Assembly: GCA_041627895.1 (NCBI GenBank)
Contig: JBFKQC010000048.1
Span: 1-30,117 of the forward strand
DNA: 30,117 nucleotides
Direction of reading: 5' to 3'
Origin: JBFKQC01 sp041627895
Lineage (GTDB): Bacteria > Pseudomonadota > Alphaproteobacteria > Rhodobacterales > Rhodobacteraceae
Shown here: positions 7,715 through 15,775 of the stretch, one piece after another
Layout: every line of letters begins with the position of its first letter
How positions within the stretch are numbered: the stretch's first letter is position 1
Notes under the pieces: generated by a model
The model's input: only the letters and a program-made list of their open reading frames with translations
What the model was told of the DNA's origin: nothing
Databases searched by the model: none
Position numbers and translations under genes: made by a program

Positions 7715-8422
7715 ATGGGATTTTTCGATTTCATCGCGAAAATTCCGCCCTATTCCGAAAACAGGAACAGCGAAATCCGCCTGAACAAGCGCCACGAGAT
7801 GATCGTGGCCCCGTATCGCGGCGAACTGGACGGCGCGCGCGTGCTGGATCTGGGCGCCCATGACGGGCGCTGGTCCTATGCGCTGGCCGAGGCCGGTGCG
7901 GCCGAGGTGATCGGCATCGAGGCGCGCGCCGGGCTGATCGAGCGCTTTGCGCATTTCCCCGAGACCGATTTCAAGGCGCGGGTCAGTCTGCAACAGGGTG
8001 ACGTGTTCGAGGTGATGGAGGGTTTCGTCGAGGCGGGCGAGGAATTCGACGTGATCGCGGTGCTGGGCATCTATTACCACATCATGGACCATTTCCGGCT
8101 GCTGCAGATGATCCGGCATCTCGGTGCGAAGATCGCGATCATCGACAGCGAGTTCATGCTGATGAAAAGCCCGATGATCCAGCTGGTGTTCGAGGACACG
8201 GGCCAGGACCTGAACGCCGCGCCGCAGTTCGCCGGCCAGAAGCGCGCGATCATCGGCATCCCGAGCTTCCGCGCGATGCGCGCGATGGCCGAGGCGCTGG
8301 ACTTCGAGATCGTGTGGTCGCAGGCGGGCGAGCTGTTCGGAGACGACCGCAAGGGCATCCAGGACTATTTCCGCACAGAGCGGATGCGCCGTGCGGTCTG
8401 CGTGCTGATCGACAGGCAATAG
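7715..8422 (+). CDS. Class I SAM-dependent methyltransferase
   Basis: A 235-residue Rossmann-fold methyltransferase. Motif I is VLDLGAHDGRWS (43-54), motif II ends in the acidic VIGIEA (about 64-69), and motif IV is near FDVIAVLGIYYHIMDH (about 112-127). The substrate is unknown; the fold and the YYHIMDHF segment recall small-molecule or sugar methyltransferases found in capsule and exopolysaccharide loci, a weak resemblance only. ATG 7715 starts MGFFDFIAKIPPYS; no strong ribosome site is visible. An upstream in-frame ATG at 7661 would overlap the promoter. Together with the cupin gene it forms a two-gene plus-strand interruption between aat and accC. Confidence 0.8.
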   Translation: MGFFDFIAKIPPYSENRNSEIRLNKRHEMIVAPYRGELDGARVLDLGAHDGRWSYALAEAGAAEVIGIEARAGLIERFAHFPETDFKARVSLQQGDVFEVMEGFVEAGEEFDVIAVLGIYYHIMDHFRLLQMIRHLGAKIAIIDSEFMLMKSPMIQLVFEDTGQDLNAAPQFAGQKRAIIGIPSFRAMRAMAEALDFEIVWSQAGELFGDDRKGIQDYFRTERMRRAVCVLIDRQ

Positions 8423-8516
8423 ACCCTGTTGCTGCCGTGGCTGGGGCGTTGCGGCCGGCCACCGGGCCATGCCCCGCCCGTCGTCGCGCACCGCGCGCGC
8501 CTTGCCGGCGGTTTCG

Positions 8517-8525
8517 TGCTATGAT
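8517..8525 (+). promoter_or_regulatory. Extended -10 promoter element before the cupin gene
   Basis: TGCTATGAT is an extended -10 (TG, one base, TATGAT), about 65 bases before the cupin start. There is no good -35 at the matching distance, as is common for extended -10 promoters. Confidence 0.35.
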
Positions 8526-8591
8526 TCCCATTGGCCTGCACCGGCAGCGCCGGCAGGCCGCGCGGTCAAACGATATGTGGGGGATCAAGAC

Positions 8592-8954
8592 ATGGCCGGA
8601 ATAGAACACAAGAATTTCTCGGAACCCGACGAGACGCGGGCGCCCGACAAGACCATGGTCGAGTTCGTCGACCTGCCGACGGTCAAGGCGGCGCGGCTGC
8701 GGTTCCAGCCGGGGTGGAGCTGGTCGAGTTGCGTCAAGCCGGTCGTCGGCGGCACGAGTTGCCAGCAAAGGCATGTCGGCGTCTGCATCTCGGGCAGCAT
8801 GAAGGTGACGCACGAGGACGGCAGCGAGGTCGTGCTCAAGCCCGGCGACGCCTACACGATCGAGCCGGGCCATGACGGGGCGGTGCTGGGCGACGAGGTG
8901 TGCGAGATGTACGAATTCGACGCGCGGGCGGCGGCGACCTACGCCGCGGGCTGA
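8592..8954 (+). CDS. Small cupin-domain protein
   Basis: A 120-residue single-domain cupin. The barrel core shows CQQRHVGVCISGSMKV with His61, and the second motif LKPGDAYTIEPGHDG (82-96) with His94. Such proteins bind a metal or small ligand and may be enzymes or sensors. Four Cys (47, 57, 65, 104) are notable for so small a protein; C47 and C57 recur, as far as I remember, in close relatives beginning with a GWSWS-like segment. Substrate unknown. ATG 8592 is preceded by a G-rich site; a longer upstream frame has no support. It converges on accC across a hairpin. Confidence 0.8.
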   Translation: MAGIEHKNFSEPDETRAPDKTMVEFVDLPTVKAARLRFQPGWSWSSCVKPVVGGTSCQQRHVGVCISGSMKVTHEDGSEVVLKPGDAYTIEPGHDGAVLGDEVCEMYEFDARAAATYAAG

Positions 8955-8962
8955 GCCTCTGT

Positions 8963-8993
8963 CCGGCGGGGCGCGCGGTCAGGGTCCCGCCGG
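8963..8993. terminator. Bidirectional hairpin between cupin and accC
   Basis: CCGGCGGG (8963-8970) pairs perfectly with CCCGCCGG (8986-8993) around a 15-base loop. It fills the 42-bp gap between the two convergent genes, the expected position for a shared terminator. There is no T tract. Confidence 0.5.
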
Positions 8994-8996
8994 GTC

Positions 8997-10349
8997 TCAG
9001 ATTTCCGCGACGTTTTCCTCGAGCCACTTTTCCAGCCAGTGGATCGTGTAGTCGCCTTTCTGGATCGCAGGTTCCGCCAAGAGCGCGTGGAACAGCGGGA
9101 TCGTCGTGTCGATGCCGTCGACGATCAGTTCGCCCAGCGCGCGGGACAGCCGGGCCAGCGCCTCGGTCCGGTCGCGGCCGTGCACGATCAGCTTGCCGAT
9201 CAGCGAGTCGTAATAGGGCGGAATCCGGTAGCCGTCGTAGAGCGCGGAATCCATCCGCACCCCAAGGCCCCCGGGCGCGTGGTACTGGGTGATGCGGCCC
9301 GGCGAGGGCGAGAATTTCGGCAGCTTCTCGGCGTTCAGCCGCACCTCGATGGCGTGGCCGTTGATTTCCAGCTCGTCCTGGGTGAACGACATCGGATAGC
9401 CCTCGGCCACGCGGATCTGCTCGCGCACCAAGTCGACGCCGAAGATCGCCTCGGTCACCGGGTGCTCGACCTGGAGCCGCGTGTTCATCTCGATGAAGTA
9501 GAACTGGCCGTCCTCGTAGAGGAACTCGATGGTGCCGGCGCCGGTATAATTGATCCGGGCCACCGCGTCGGCGCAGATCCGGCCGATCTCGGCGCGTTCC
9601 ACGGCCGAGATCGTCGGGCCGGGCGCCTCTTCGAAGACCTTCTGGTGGCGGCGCTGCAGCGAGCAGTCGCGCTCGCCCAGATAGACCGCGTTGCCCTTGC
9701 CGTCGCCGAAGACCTGGACCTCGATATGCCGCGGGTTGCCGAGGTATTTCTCGATATAGACCTCGTCGTTGCCGAAGGCGGCCTTGGCCTCGGCGCGGGC
9801 GGTGCGGAAGGCGGATTCCAGGTCGGCCTCGGTCCGCGCGAGCTTCATGCCGCGCCCGCCGCCGCCGGCGGTGGCCTTGACGATCACCGGATAGCCCATT
9901 TCGGCGCCGAGCGCCTTCGCCGCCGCGACGTCGGGCACGCCGCCCTCCGAGCCCGGGACCACCGGCACGCCCAGCGCCTTGACGGTTTCCTTGGCGGTGA
10001 TCTTGTCGCCCATGATCCGGATGTGTTCGGCGGTGGGGCCGATGAAGGTGATGCCGTGATCTTCGACCACCTGCACGAAATTGGCGTTCTCCGAGAGGAA
10101 GCCATAGCCCGGATGGATCGCCTGCGCGCCGGTGATCTCGCAGGCCGAGATGATCGCCGGCACGCTGAGATAGCTTTGCGCGGCGGGCGGCGGGCCGATG
10201 CAGATCGCCTCGTCGGCCATGCGCACATGCATCGCGTCGCTGTCGGCGGTGGAATGCACGGCGACGCTGCGGATGCCCATCTCGCGGCAGGCGCGCACGA
10301 CGCGGAGCGCGATCTCGCCCCGGTTGGCGATCAGGATCTTGTCGAACAT
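8997..10349 (-). CDS. accC: Acetyl-CoA carboxylase biotin carboxylase subunit
   Basis: A 450-residue biotin carboxylase that carboxylates the biotin on AccB using ATP and bicarbonate, the first half of the acetyl-CoA carboxylase reaction for fatty acid synthesis. The N-terminus MFDKILIANRGEIALRV is the standard one. The ATP-grasp glycine loop KATAGGGGRGMK, the ERDCSLQRRHQK segment and the biotin-site MNTRLQVEHPVTE are all present. Length is typical. It follows accB by 13 bases, so the two form an operon, as in most bacteria. Confidence 0.97.
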   Translation of the reverse strand: MFDKILIANRGEIALRVVRACREMGIRSVAVHSTADSDAMHVRMADEAICIGPPPAAQSYLSVPAIISACEITGAQAIHPGYGFLSENANFVQVVEDHGITFIGPTAEHIRIMGDKITAKETVKALGVPVVPGSEGGVPDVAAAKALGAEMGYPVIVKATAGGGGRGMKLARTEADLESAFRTARAEAKAAFGNDEVYIEKYLGNPRHIEVQVFGDGKGNAVYLGERDCSLQRRHQKVFEEAPGPTISAVERAEIGRICADAVARINYTGAGTIEFLYEDGQFYFIEMNTRLQVEHPVTEAIFGVDLVREQIRVAEGYPMSFTQDELEINGHAIEVRLNAEKLPKFSPSPGRITQYHAPGGLGVRMDSALYDGYRIPPYYDSLIGKLIVHGRDRTEALARLSRALGELIVDGIDTTIPLFHALLAEPAIQKGDYTIHWLEKWLEENVAEI

Positions 10350-10362
10350 CGCTGCCCCGCGC

Positions 10363-10890
10363 CTATTCGACGACCATCAGCGGCGCGCCGTATTCCACCG
10401 GCGCGCCGTCCTCGACCAGGATGCGCCGGACGGTGCCGGCGCGCGGCGCGTGGATGTGGTTCATCGTCTTCATCGCCTCGACGATCAGCAGCGTCTGGCC
10501 CTCGGCCACGCTGTCGCCGACCTTGACGAAAGGGTCGGCGCCGGGCTCGGGCGAGAGATAGACGGTGCCCACCATCGGCGAGGTGACCGCGCCGGGCTGG
10601 CTGGCGGGAGCGCCGCCGGCATCGGCGGCCGCCGGCGCCGGTGCGGCGGCTGCGGCAGCCACAGGCGCCGGCGCGGCGGCCGGCATCGGCGCATAGGCGG
10701 CGGCGGGCGGCGCGGATACGCTCGCCGCGCGGCTGAGGCGCACCGACAGCTTCGGTCCCTGTTTCGGTCCGCGTTCGACCTCGATCTCGCCGAGGTCGTT
10801 CTCGGTCAGGATCTCGGCCAGCGCCTTGACGAACGCGATGTCGGTGGCGTTGTCCGGCTTGTCGGCGTCGTGGTCGTCGTCCTTGCTCAT
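10363..10890 (-). CDS. accB: Acetyl-CoA carboxylase biotin carboxyl carrier protein
   Basis: A 175-residue carrier for acetyl-CoA carboxylase. The N-terminal part (1-55) includes DIAFVKALAEILTENDLGEIEVE; residues 56-100 are a flexible Ala/Pro linker; the C-terminal biotinyl domain begins near SPMVGTVYLSPEPG. Lys141 in VEAMKTMNH is the biotin attachment site. ATG 10890 starts MSKDDDHDADK. It is the first gene of accB-accC. A predicted promoter lies about 60 bases upstream, in the gap shared with the divergent desaturase gene. Confidence 0.97.
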   Translation of the reverse strand: MSKDDDHDADKPDNATDIAFVKALAEILTENDLGEIEVERGPKQGPKLSVRLSRAASVSAPPAAAYAPMPAAAPAPVAAAAAAPAPAAADAGGAPASQPGAVTSPMVGTVYLSPEPGADPFVKVGDSVAEGQTLLIVEAMKTMNHIHAPRAGTVRRILVEDGAPVEYGAPLMVVE

Positions 10891-10946
10891 GCTGTCCCCG
10901 GCCTGTGAAGCGCGCCCGCGGCGTGCCCGATTGTCGCAGTTGGCCG

Positions 10947-10975
10947 CTTATACGTCAGCCGATCGGGGGTGGGAA
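10947..10975 (-). promoter_or_regulatory. Predicted promoter for accBC
   Basis: Read on the minus strand, TTCCCA (10975-10970) and TATAAG (10952-10947) are 17 bases apart, about 57 bases before the accB start. The -10 is a good match, the -35 moderate. Confidence 0.4.
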
Positions 10976-11006
10976 GCGCCTGGGGTCAAGAATTGCGGCT
11001 GTGCCC

Positions 11007-11036
11007 TTGCCCGCGACGCGGGGCGCGGGCTAGCCT
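11007..11036 (+). promoter_or_regulatory. Predicted promoter for the desaturase gene
   Basis: TTGCCC (11007-11012) and TAGCCT (11031-11036) are 18 bases apart, with the -10 ending 30 bases before the start codon. It has the same TAGnCT -10 type as the predicted clpX promoter. Confidence 0.4.
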
Positions 11037-11066
11037 CGCATGGTCGGGAACGGGAGAGGTCGGCGG

Positions 11067-12047
11067 ATGCAGGCATCCTTCACGCGCGGAAAACTGATTG
11101 CGCCGGCACGGCTGCGCGCGCTGATGCAGCGCTCGGACGCGCGGGGCGCGCTGCAACTCGGCTCGCACCTGGGTGCGATCGCGGTCAGCGGTGCGGCGCT
11201 CTGGCTGGTTCGGGGCACGTGGTGGGCGGTGCCGGTGTTCATGGTGCATGGCGTGCTGATCAACTTCCTTTATGCCGCGCAGCACGAGTTGAGCCACTCG
11301 ACGGTGTTCCGCAGCAAGTGGCCGAACATGGTGTTCGGGCGGCTTTTCGGCTTCGTGCTGATCTTCCCGCGCGATTTCGACTGGATCCAGCATTCGGCGC
11401 ATCACCAGTGGACGCAGGACTGGGAGAAGGACGGCGAACTGGCGCGCCGGCCCTACACGCTGGGAAGCTACCTGGTGTGGCTTTCCGGCGTGAGCTATTG
11501 GGTCACGCGCGTGCAGCGCATTCTGCGCTTTGCCCGCGGCGAGGTGCTGGAGCCATACGTGCGCCCCGACCAGCACGCGCTGGTGATCGCCGAGGCGCGC
11601 TGGCACCTGGCGGGCTATGCCGCGGTGGCGGCGGCGAGCGTTGCGGCCCAGAGCTGGGCCGCGGTGCTGTTGTGGCTGGCGCCGATGCTGGCGATGAAGC
11701 CGGTGCACCAGTTGCAGAACACGATCGAGCATCTGGGGCTGAGCCACGAGGCGGACATTTTCCGCAACACGCGCTCGACCCGGACCAACGCGCTGATGCG
11801 CTGGCTTTGCTGGCAGATGCCCTATCACACCGCGCACCACGCCTTCCCGAGCGTGCCGTTCTGGCGGCTGCGGGAGCTGGACGCCGAGTTGAGGGCGGGC
11901 GGCGCGGAACCGCAGGCCATGGGCTGGATCGAGTTCCAGGTGGCAGTGATCGGGGCCCTGGCGCAAAAGGACGAATCGCAGTGGCCCTATGACGAGGTCT
12001 GGGTGGTCGCGACGCCGCGTGGCAAGAGGCGGCTGGAGGCCGCCTGA
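11067..12047 (+). CDS. Membrane fatty acid desaturase / hydroxylase family protein
   Basis: A 326-residue integral membrane diiron enzyme. The three His boxes are intact: HELSH (73-77), HSAHH (109-113) and HTAHH (254-258), with an extra QNTIEH at about 217-222. Four or more hydrophobic spans flank them (for example about 36-70 and 182-210). This family introduces double bonds or hydroxyl groups into acyl chains or carotenoids using oxygen and reduced electron carriers; the exact substrate is not determined by sequence. ATG 11067 has GAGAGG 7 bases ahead; the in-frame upstream ATG 11040 lies at the likely transcription start and is less likely. It is divergent from accB, a lipid-synthesis neighbour, but coregulation is only a suggestion. 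Confidence 0.9.
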   Translation: MQASFTRGKLIAPARLRALMQRSDARGALQLGSHLGAIAVSGAALWLVRGTWWAVPVFMVHGVLINFLYAAQHELSHSTVFRSKWPNMVFGRLFGFVLIFPRDFDWIQHSAHHQWTQDWEKDGELARRPYTLGSYLVWLSGVSYWVTRVQRILRFARGEVLEPYVRPDQHALVIAEARWHLAGYAAVAAASVAAQSWAAVLLWLAPMLAMKPVHQLQNTIEHLGLSHEADIFRNTRSTRTNALMRWLCWQMPYHTAHHAFPSVPFWRLRELDAELRAGGAEPQAMGWIEFQVAVIGALAQKDESQWPYDEVWVVATPRGKRRLEAA

Positions 12048-12505
12048 CGTTCCCTGCCGGTGCATTCCCCCTCCCTACCGCCCTCGATCTTTCGGCGATT
12101 CGCTGAAGATATCCTGAACCGCCGCGCGTCCTGCTGTGGCGGGGCGTTCGGGGGTTTCGGGGCGATGCAGCCGATGATGCCTCGGGCGGGTTGCTGCCGC
12201 TCGACCGGGTCTGCGCCATGGTGGCCGGGGCCGGGTTCGGCGGGCTGGCCATCGACCTCGGCGCAAGGGAGTCAGGCGTGCATTGGTATGAACGTTCACC
12301 CGGTCCTCCGTGGAAACCTGAAGTGTTGCGACTGCGGCTTCCTCGCTCCGGATCGGATGAACAACCTGTTGCAACCTCACATCCAGATGTGCCGCTGGCG
12401 CGGCGCCGGATTTTCCCGTCCTCGCCTCCGGCTCCGGGCGGGCGGGGCGAGGGGCGCTGCCCCTCGACCTCGCCGAGGCGTTCGCGGCACCGGGGAGCGC
12501 GCCGG
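12048..12505. other. Gene-poor stretch between desaturase and SAF oxidoreductase
   Basis: 458 bases with no convincing gene, between two convergent genes. Positions about 12285-12395 are clearly less GC-rich than the surroundings. One frame there, from ATG 12288, reads a short Cys/His pattern (CCDC, then H and C near the end of the patch), but it lacks a ribosome site and runs on as antisense of the next gene. Another frame from ATG 12218 reads GAGFGG, which resembles a nucleotide-binding loop but leads nowhere. A strong hairpin at 12448-12466 closes the region. It may be remnant DNA or untranslated sequence. Confidence 0.5.
12448..12466. terminator. Hairpin after the SAF oxidoreductase gene
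   Basis: CGAGGGGC and GCCCCTCG pair perfectly around a GCT loop, 40 bases beyond the minus-strand gene end. No T tract. It could serve either convergent transcript. Confidence 0.45.
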
Positions 12506-13840
12506 TCAGCGCGCCATGGCCTCGGTTTCGCGGCGCAGATCGTGGGCGAGGCTTTCGGGCAGGCCGACGTCGTCGAGGGTGAGGATCGTGTCGGCCGCGA
12601 CGGGCCGGGTCATCCTGGCGCCGCCGGTCAGCCCCAGCGGCAGCGCGCGCATCGCCACCGCCGTCTTCGCCGGGCGAAGCTGGCCGGCGACGGTATGGCC
12701 GCCTTCGCCGTCGAGCAGCTCGCCCGGCGCGAGGTTGCGCTTGGCGACGGCGACCACGTCGGCGCGGAACTCACGCGCGGTCCCGGTGGCCTCGCCGCGC
12801 AGTCCGACGCTGGCGACCGACATGCCCAGTTCCAGCCCGATCAGGTGCCAGCGCTTGAAGGCGGCGAAGTAGCGCCCGCTGTCGTCGGTGGCGACCTTGT
12901 ATTCCTCGAAGCATCGGCGCTGGTATTCGGTGACCGCGCGCACCACGACCCAGACGCCCATGCGGATGTCGTTGCCGATCTGCCGGCCCGCGGCGTCGAG
13001 GCAGTTCTGCACCTCGACGAGGCCTGCGCGTTCCAGCACCCCGCCCTCCTCGCGCGGGCGCATCTGCGTCGCCAGATCGTCGATCGCGCCGGAGGGATAG
13101 GCCAGCCCGCCGGACGGGGCGTCGAGGCCGGCCGCGTTGGCGATCGCGGCGGACTCGATCGCGGGCTTGGTGCCGTCGAGGAACGAGTTGAACATCTTGG
13201 GGTTCAGCCGGCCGCGTTCCGCCTGTTCCGGCGTCAGGCCCCAGTGATCCCAGACCGTGTCGGGGGTCGAGAAGCGGTAATCGGGGTGCCACTTGTGGCC
13301 GCGGCCCGCGGCGACGACCTCGAAGCCGCAGGTGCGCGCCCAGTCCACCAGTTCGACCGTCATCGCGGGCTGGTCGCCATAGGCCATGGAATAGACCACG
13401 CCGGCCTTGTCCGCGCGGCGGCTGAGCGCGGCGCCGCAGACCGCGTCGGCCTCGACCGTGGCGCTGACGGCGTGCTTGCCGGCGGCGAAGGCGGCGGTCA
13501 GGTGGCTGACGGCGGTGACCGGATCGCCGGTGGCCTCGACGACGATCTCGACGCGCGGGTCGGCGATCAGCCGCATCGCGTCGTCGGTGACATGGGTGGC
13601 GCCGGATTGCACGGCGGCGTCGAGACCGGCGGCCGAAAACCGGTCTTCCGGCCAGTGTGCCAGCGCGAGGTTGGCTTTGGCCGCCGCGACGTTCAGGTCG
13701 GCCACGCCGATGACGTGCACGCCCGGCAGGCGCAATGCCTGGCCGAGGAACATCGTGCCGAACTTGCCCGCGCCGATCACCGCGACGCGGAGCGGCGCCT
13801 GCGCCTCGGCACGGGCCTGGAGTTGACGGAAGAGGCTCAT
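12506..13840 (-). CDS. NAD(P)-dependent oxidoreductase with C-terminal SAF domain
   Basis: A 444-residue cytoplasmic dehydrogenase-like protein. The Rossmann glycine motif VAVIGAGKFG is at 19-28, followed by a homoserine-dehydrogenase-like NAD-binding domain (to about 150, with VEATGDP and HAVSATVEADA). The middle holds KMFNSFLDGTKPAIE and the GGLAYPSG segment. The last 90 residues contain a SAF-like fold (KRNLAPGELLDGEGGH). Proteins of this build are often annotated only as SAF-domain oxidoreductases; the substrate is probably a sugar acid or similar polyhydroxy acid, an inference from the neighbouring aldolase. ATG 13840 has AAGGGA 8 bases ahead; the longer frame to 14017 would run antisense into the aldolase gene. 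Starts are 40 bp apart and divergent. Confidence 0.82.
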   Translation of the reverse strand: MSLFRQLQARAEAQAPLRVAVIGAGKFGTMFLGQALRLPGVHVIGVADLNVAAAKANLALAHWPEDRFSAAGLDAAVQSGATHVTDDAMRLIADPRVEIVVEATGDPVTAVSHLTAAFAAGKHAVSATVEADAVCGAALSRRADKAGVVYSMAYGDQPAMTVELVDWARTCGFEVVAAGRGHKWHPDYRFSTPDTVWDHWGLTPEQAERGRLNPKMFNSFLDGTKPAIESAAIANAAGLDAPSGGLAYPSGAIDDLATQMRPREEGGVLERAGLVEVQNCLDAAGRQIGNDIRMGVWVVVRAVTEYQRRCFEEYKVATDDSGRYFAAFKRWHLIGLELGMSVASVGLRGEATGTAREFRADVVAVAKRNLAPGELLDGEGGHTVAGQLRPAKTAVAMRALPLGLTGGARMTRPVAADTILTLDDVGLPESLAHDLRRETEAMAR

Positions 13841-13880
13841 CGCTGCATCCCTTGCGCTGACCGATGGAGGGAAGGCTACG

Positions 13881-14591
13881 ATGGTGGACGGGGCCGGGCA
13901 ATCGGAAGACCTGCGGCGGGCGGTGATCGGCACCTGCCTGAAGATGAACGCCCTTGGGCTGAACCAGGGCACGTCGGGCAACGTCTCGGTGCGCGCCGGC
14001 GAGGGGTTCCTGATCACGCCATCGGGGGTGCCCTACGAGGCGATGGCGCCCGGGCAGGTGGTGCGGATGGACCTCGGCGGCGGTTACGTGGGCGACTGGC
14101 TGCCGTCGTCGGAATGGCGGATGCATCTGGACATCTACCGGGCGCGGCCGGGGGCGGGCGCGGTGGTGCATGTGCATTCGACCTATGCCACGGCGCTGTC
14201 CTGTTTGCGCCGCGGCATCCCCGCCTTTCACTACATGATCGCGGTGGCGGGCGGCGCGACGCTGCGCTGCGCGGATTATGCGACCTTCGGTACCCAGGCA
14301 TTGTCGGACGCGATGCTGGCAGCGCTGGAGGGGCGGTCGGCCTGTCTGCTGGCGAACCACGGACAGATCGCGTTCGGCCCGACCCTGGACAAGGCGCTGT
14401 GGCTTGCGGGCGAGGTCGAGGCGCTGGCCAGGCAATACCTCGTCGCGTCGCAGGCCGGAGAGCCGGTGCTGCTGGACGACAGCGAAATGGCCGGGGTGAT
14501 CGAACGGTTCAAGAGCTACGGCAAGCAGGCGCATGACCTGGCCGAGGGCGCGGCGGCGGCGGTGGAGGCGCCGGTGCGCCGCGACGCATAG
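13881..14591 (+). CDS. Class II aldolase/adducin family protein
   Basis: A 236-residue zinc-dependent aldolase or decarboxylase of the L-fuculose-phosphate aldolase family. Phosphate-binding GTSGNVSVR is at 30-38. The metal and catalytic residues Glu78 (PSSEW), His97 and His99 (VVHVHST) and His160 (LLANHGQ) have exactly the spacing I recall for E. coli FucA (73, 92, 94, 155). The reaction is likely cleavage or decarboxylation of a phosphorylated sugar or sugar acid. ATG 13881 follows GGAGGGAAGG. It is divergently paired with the SAF oxidoreductase, similar in enzyme classes to tetronate-type pathways (dehydrogenase plus class II aldolase), but no kinase of that pathway is nearby. Confidence 0.88.
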   Translation: MVDGAGQSEDLRRAVIGTCLKMNALGLNQGTSGNVSVRAGEGFLITPSGVPYEAMAPGQVVRMDLGGGYVGDWLPSSEWRMHLDIYRARPGAGAVVHVHSTYATALSCLRRGIPAFHYMIAVAGGATLRCADYATFGTQALSDAMLAALEGRSACLLANHGQIAFGPTLDKALWLAGEVEALARQYLVASQAGEPVLLDDSEMAGVIERFKSYGKQAHDLAEGAAAAVEAPVRRDA

Positions 14592-14914
14592 GTCCCGGCG
14601 CGGCGGGCGGCAGCGGCATCGCGCGCGTCCGCGCGCCCGGGTTCCGGCAGGCCGCGAGGCGACGCGGGGGTGTCGGGCGTTGCGCCTGTTGCCGGGCGTA
14701 TGCCATGCGTATTTGGAACGAGAAGAAGCCACGGGGCCCCGAGGATGGCCGCGGTGCCGGATAGACGGCGGCCGGCCGGTGCCCTCGCGCGGGCGGCCGG
14801 CACGGCGTTCCGGCTCATTCGCCCTTGTGCCGGTCTGGCGATTTTGACAACGTCGCGGGGTGCGCAGGCAGCCCGGATCGGGCCCGAGACCGGCGGGCGG
14901 AAGGTGGAGGAAAG
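14592..14914 (+). other. 323-bp gap between aldolase and molybdenum hydroxylase genes
   Basis: No convincing gene. A GCGCGCG/CGCGCGC inverted repeat (14621-14636) may end the aldolase transcript. At 14704-14763 a 19-codon frame, MRIWNEKKPRGPEDGRGAG, sits in a locally AT-richer patch but has no ribosome site. A larger imperfect hairpin spans 14771-14801 (GCCGGCC and GCCC arms). A perfect TTGACA (14844-14849) about 65 bases before the next start could be a -35, though the -10 at the right distance is poor. The leader of the molybdenum hydroxylase operon probably lies here. Confidence 0.45.
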
Positions 14915-15772
14915 ATGCGCTATCACAAACCGGAGAGTTTCGAGGACGCGTCGGCCATTGCCGTTGCCGCCAAGGGCGTCACCCGCTTTCTGGCCGGCGG
15001 GACGGATGTGCTGGTCCAGCTGCGCTCGGACCTGGTCACGCCCGACGACCTGATCGACATCAAGCAGATCCCCGGGGTGCGCGAGATCACGCCGCTCAGG
15101 GATGGCGGCTGGCGCATCGGGGCGGCGGTGTCGGCCGCGGAGATGAAGGCGCATGACGGGCTGCGCGCCGCTTGGCCGGGCGTGGTCGAGGCCGCGGACC
15201 TGATCGGCTCGATGCAGATTTCCTCGCGCTGCACGCTGGTGGGCAACCTCTGCAACGGCTCGCCCGCCGCCGATTCGGTGCCCGCGATGATAGCGGCGGG
15301 GGCGACGGTGACGGTGATCGGCCCGGGCGGAAGCCGCGAGATCGCGGTCGAGGATGTGCCCGCGGGGCCCGGCAAGACCAGCCTGAAGAAGGGCGAGGTG
15401 GTCAGCGCCGTCACGCTGCCGCCGCGCGGTGCGGGGGGCGGCGACGCCTATCTGCGCTTCATCCCGCGCACGGAAATGGATATCGCGGTTGTGGGCTGCG
15501 GCGTCTCGCTGACCCGCGAGGGCGAGCGGATCACCGCGGCGCGCGTGGCGCTCGGGGCCGTGGCGCCGACCTGCCTGCTGGTGCCCGCGGCGGGCGCGGC
15601 GCTGACGGGCTCGGCGCTGGACGATGCCGCGCTGGAGGCGCTGGCAAAGGCGGCCGAGGCGGCCTGCAGCCCGATCGACGACAAGCGCGGAACGGTGGCG
15701 TTCCGCACCCGGGTGGCCGGCGTTCTGGCCCGCCGCGCCGCGAAGATCGCCTATGACCGTGCCGGGGGCTGA
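14915..15772 (+). CDS. Molybdenum hydroxylase FAD-binding medium subunit (CoxM-like)
   Basis: A 285-residue FAD subunit of a xanthine dehydrogenase-family enzyme. It carries electrons from the iron-sulfur subunit to the final acceptor. The two FAD motifs are visible: AGGTDV (27-32) and LVGNLCNGSPAADSVP (about 107-122). The C-terminal part (about 180-285) is the CO-dehydrogenase flavoprotein C-terminal domain. ATG 14915 is preceded by GGAGGAAAG; the frame upstream is not supported. First gene of a three-subunit operon in M-S-L order, with 3 bases to the next gene. The substrate is set by the large subunit. Confidence 0.93.
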   Translation: MRYHKPESFEDASAIAVAAKGVTRFLAGGTDVLVQLRSDLVTPDDLIDIKQIPGVREITPLRDGGWRIGAAVSAAEMKAHDGLRAAWPGVVEAADLIGSMQISSRCTLVGNLCNGSPAADSVPAMIAAGATVTVIGPGGSREIAVEDVPAGPGKTSLKKGEVVSAVTLPPRGAGGGDAYLRFIPRTEMDIAVVGCGVSLTREGERITAARVALGAVAPTCLLVPAAGAALTGSALDDAALEALAKAAEAACSPIDDKRGTVAFRTRVAGVLARRAAKIAYDRAGG

Positions 15773-15775
15773 ACG

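Noticed and set aside
12218..12300. GAGFGG sequence suggesting a decayed FAD enzyme
   Set aside because: Only one short glycine-rich motif in GC-rich DNA; nothing downstream supports a flavoprotein.
12191..14536. 781-residue plus-strand open frame running through the gap and across the SAF oxidoreductase gene
   Set aside because: Most of it is antisense to a gene with clear motifs; composition is low-complexity and no start signal is visible.
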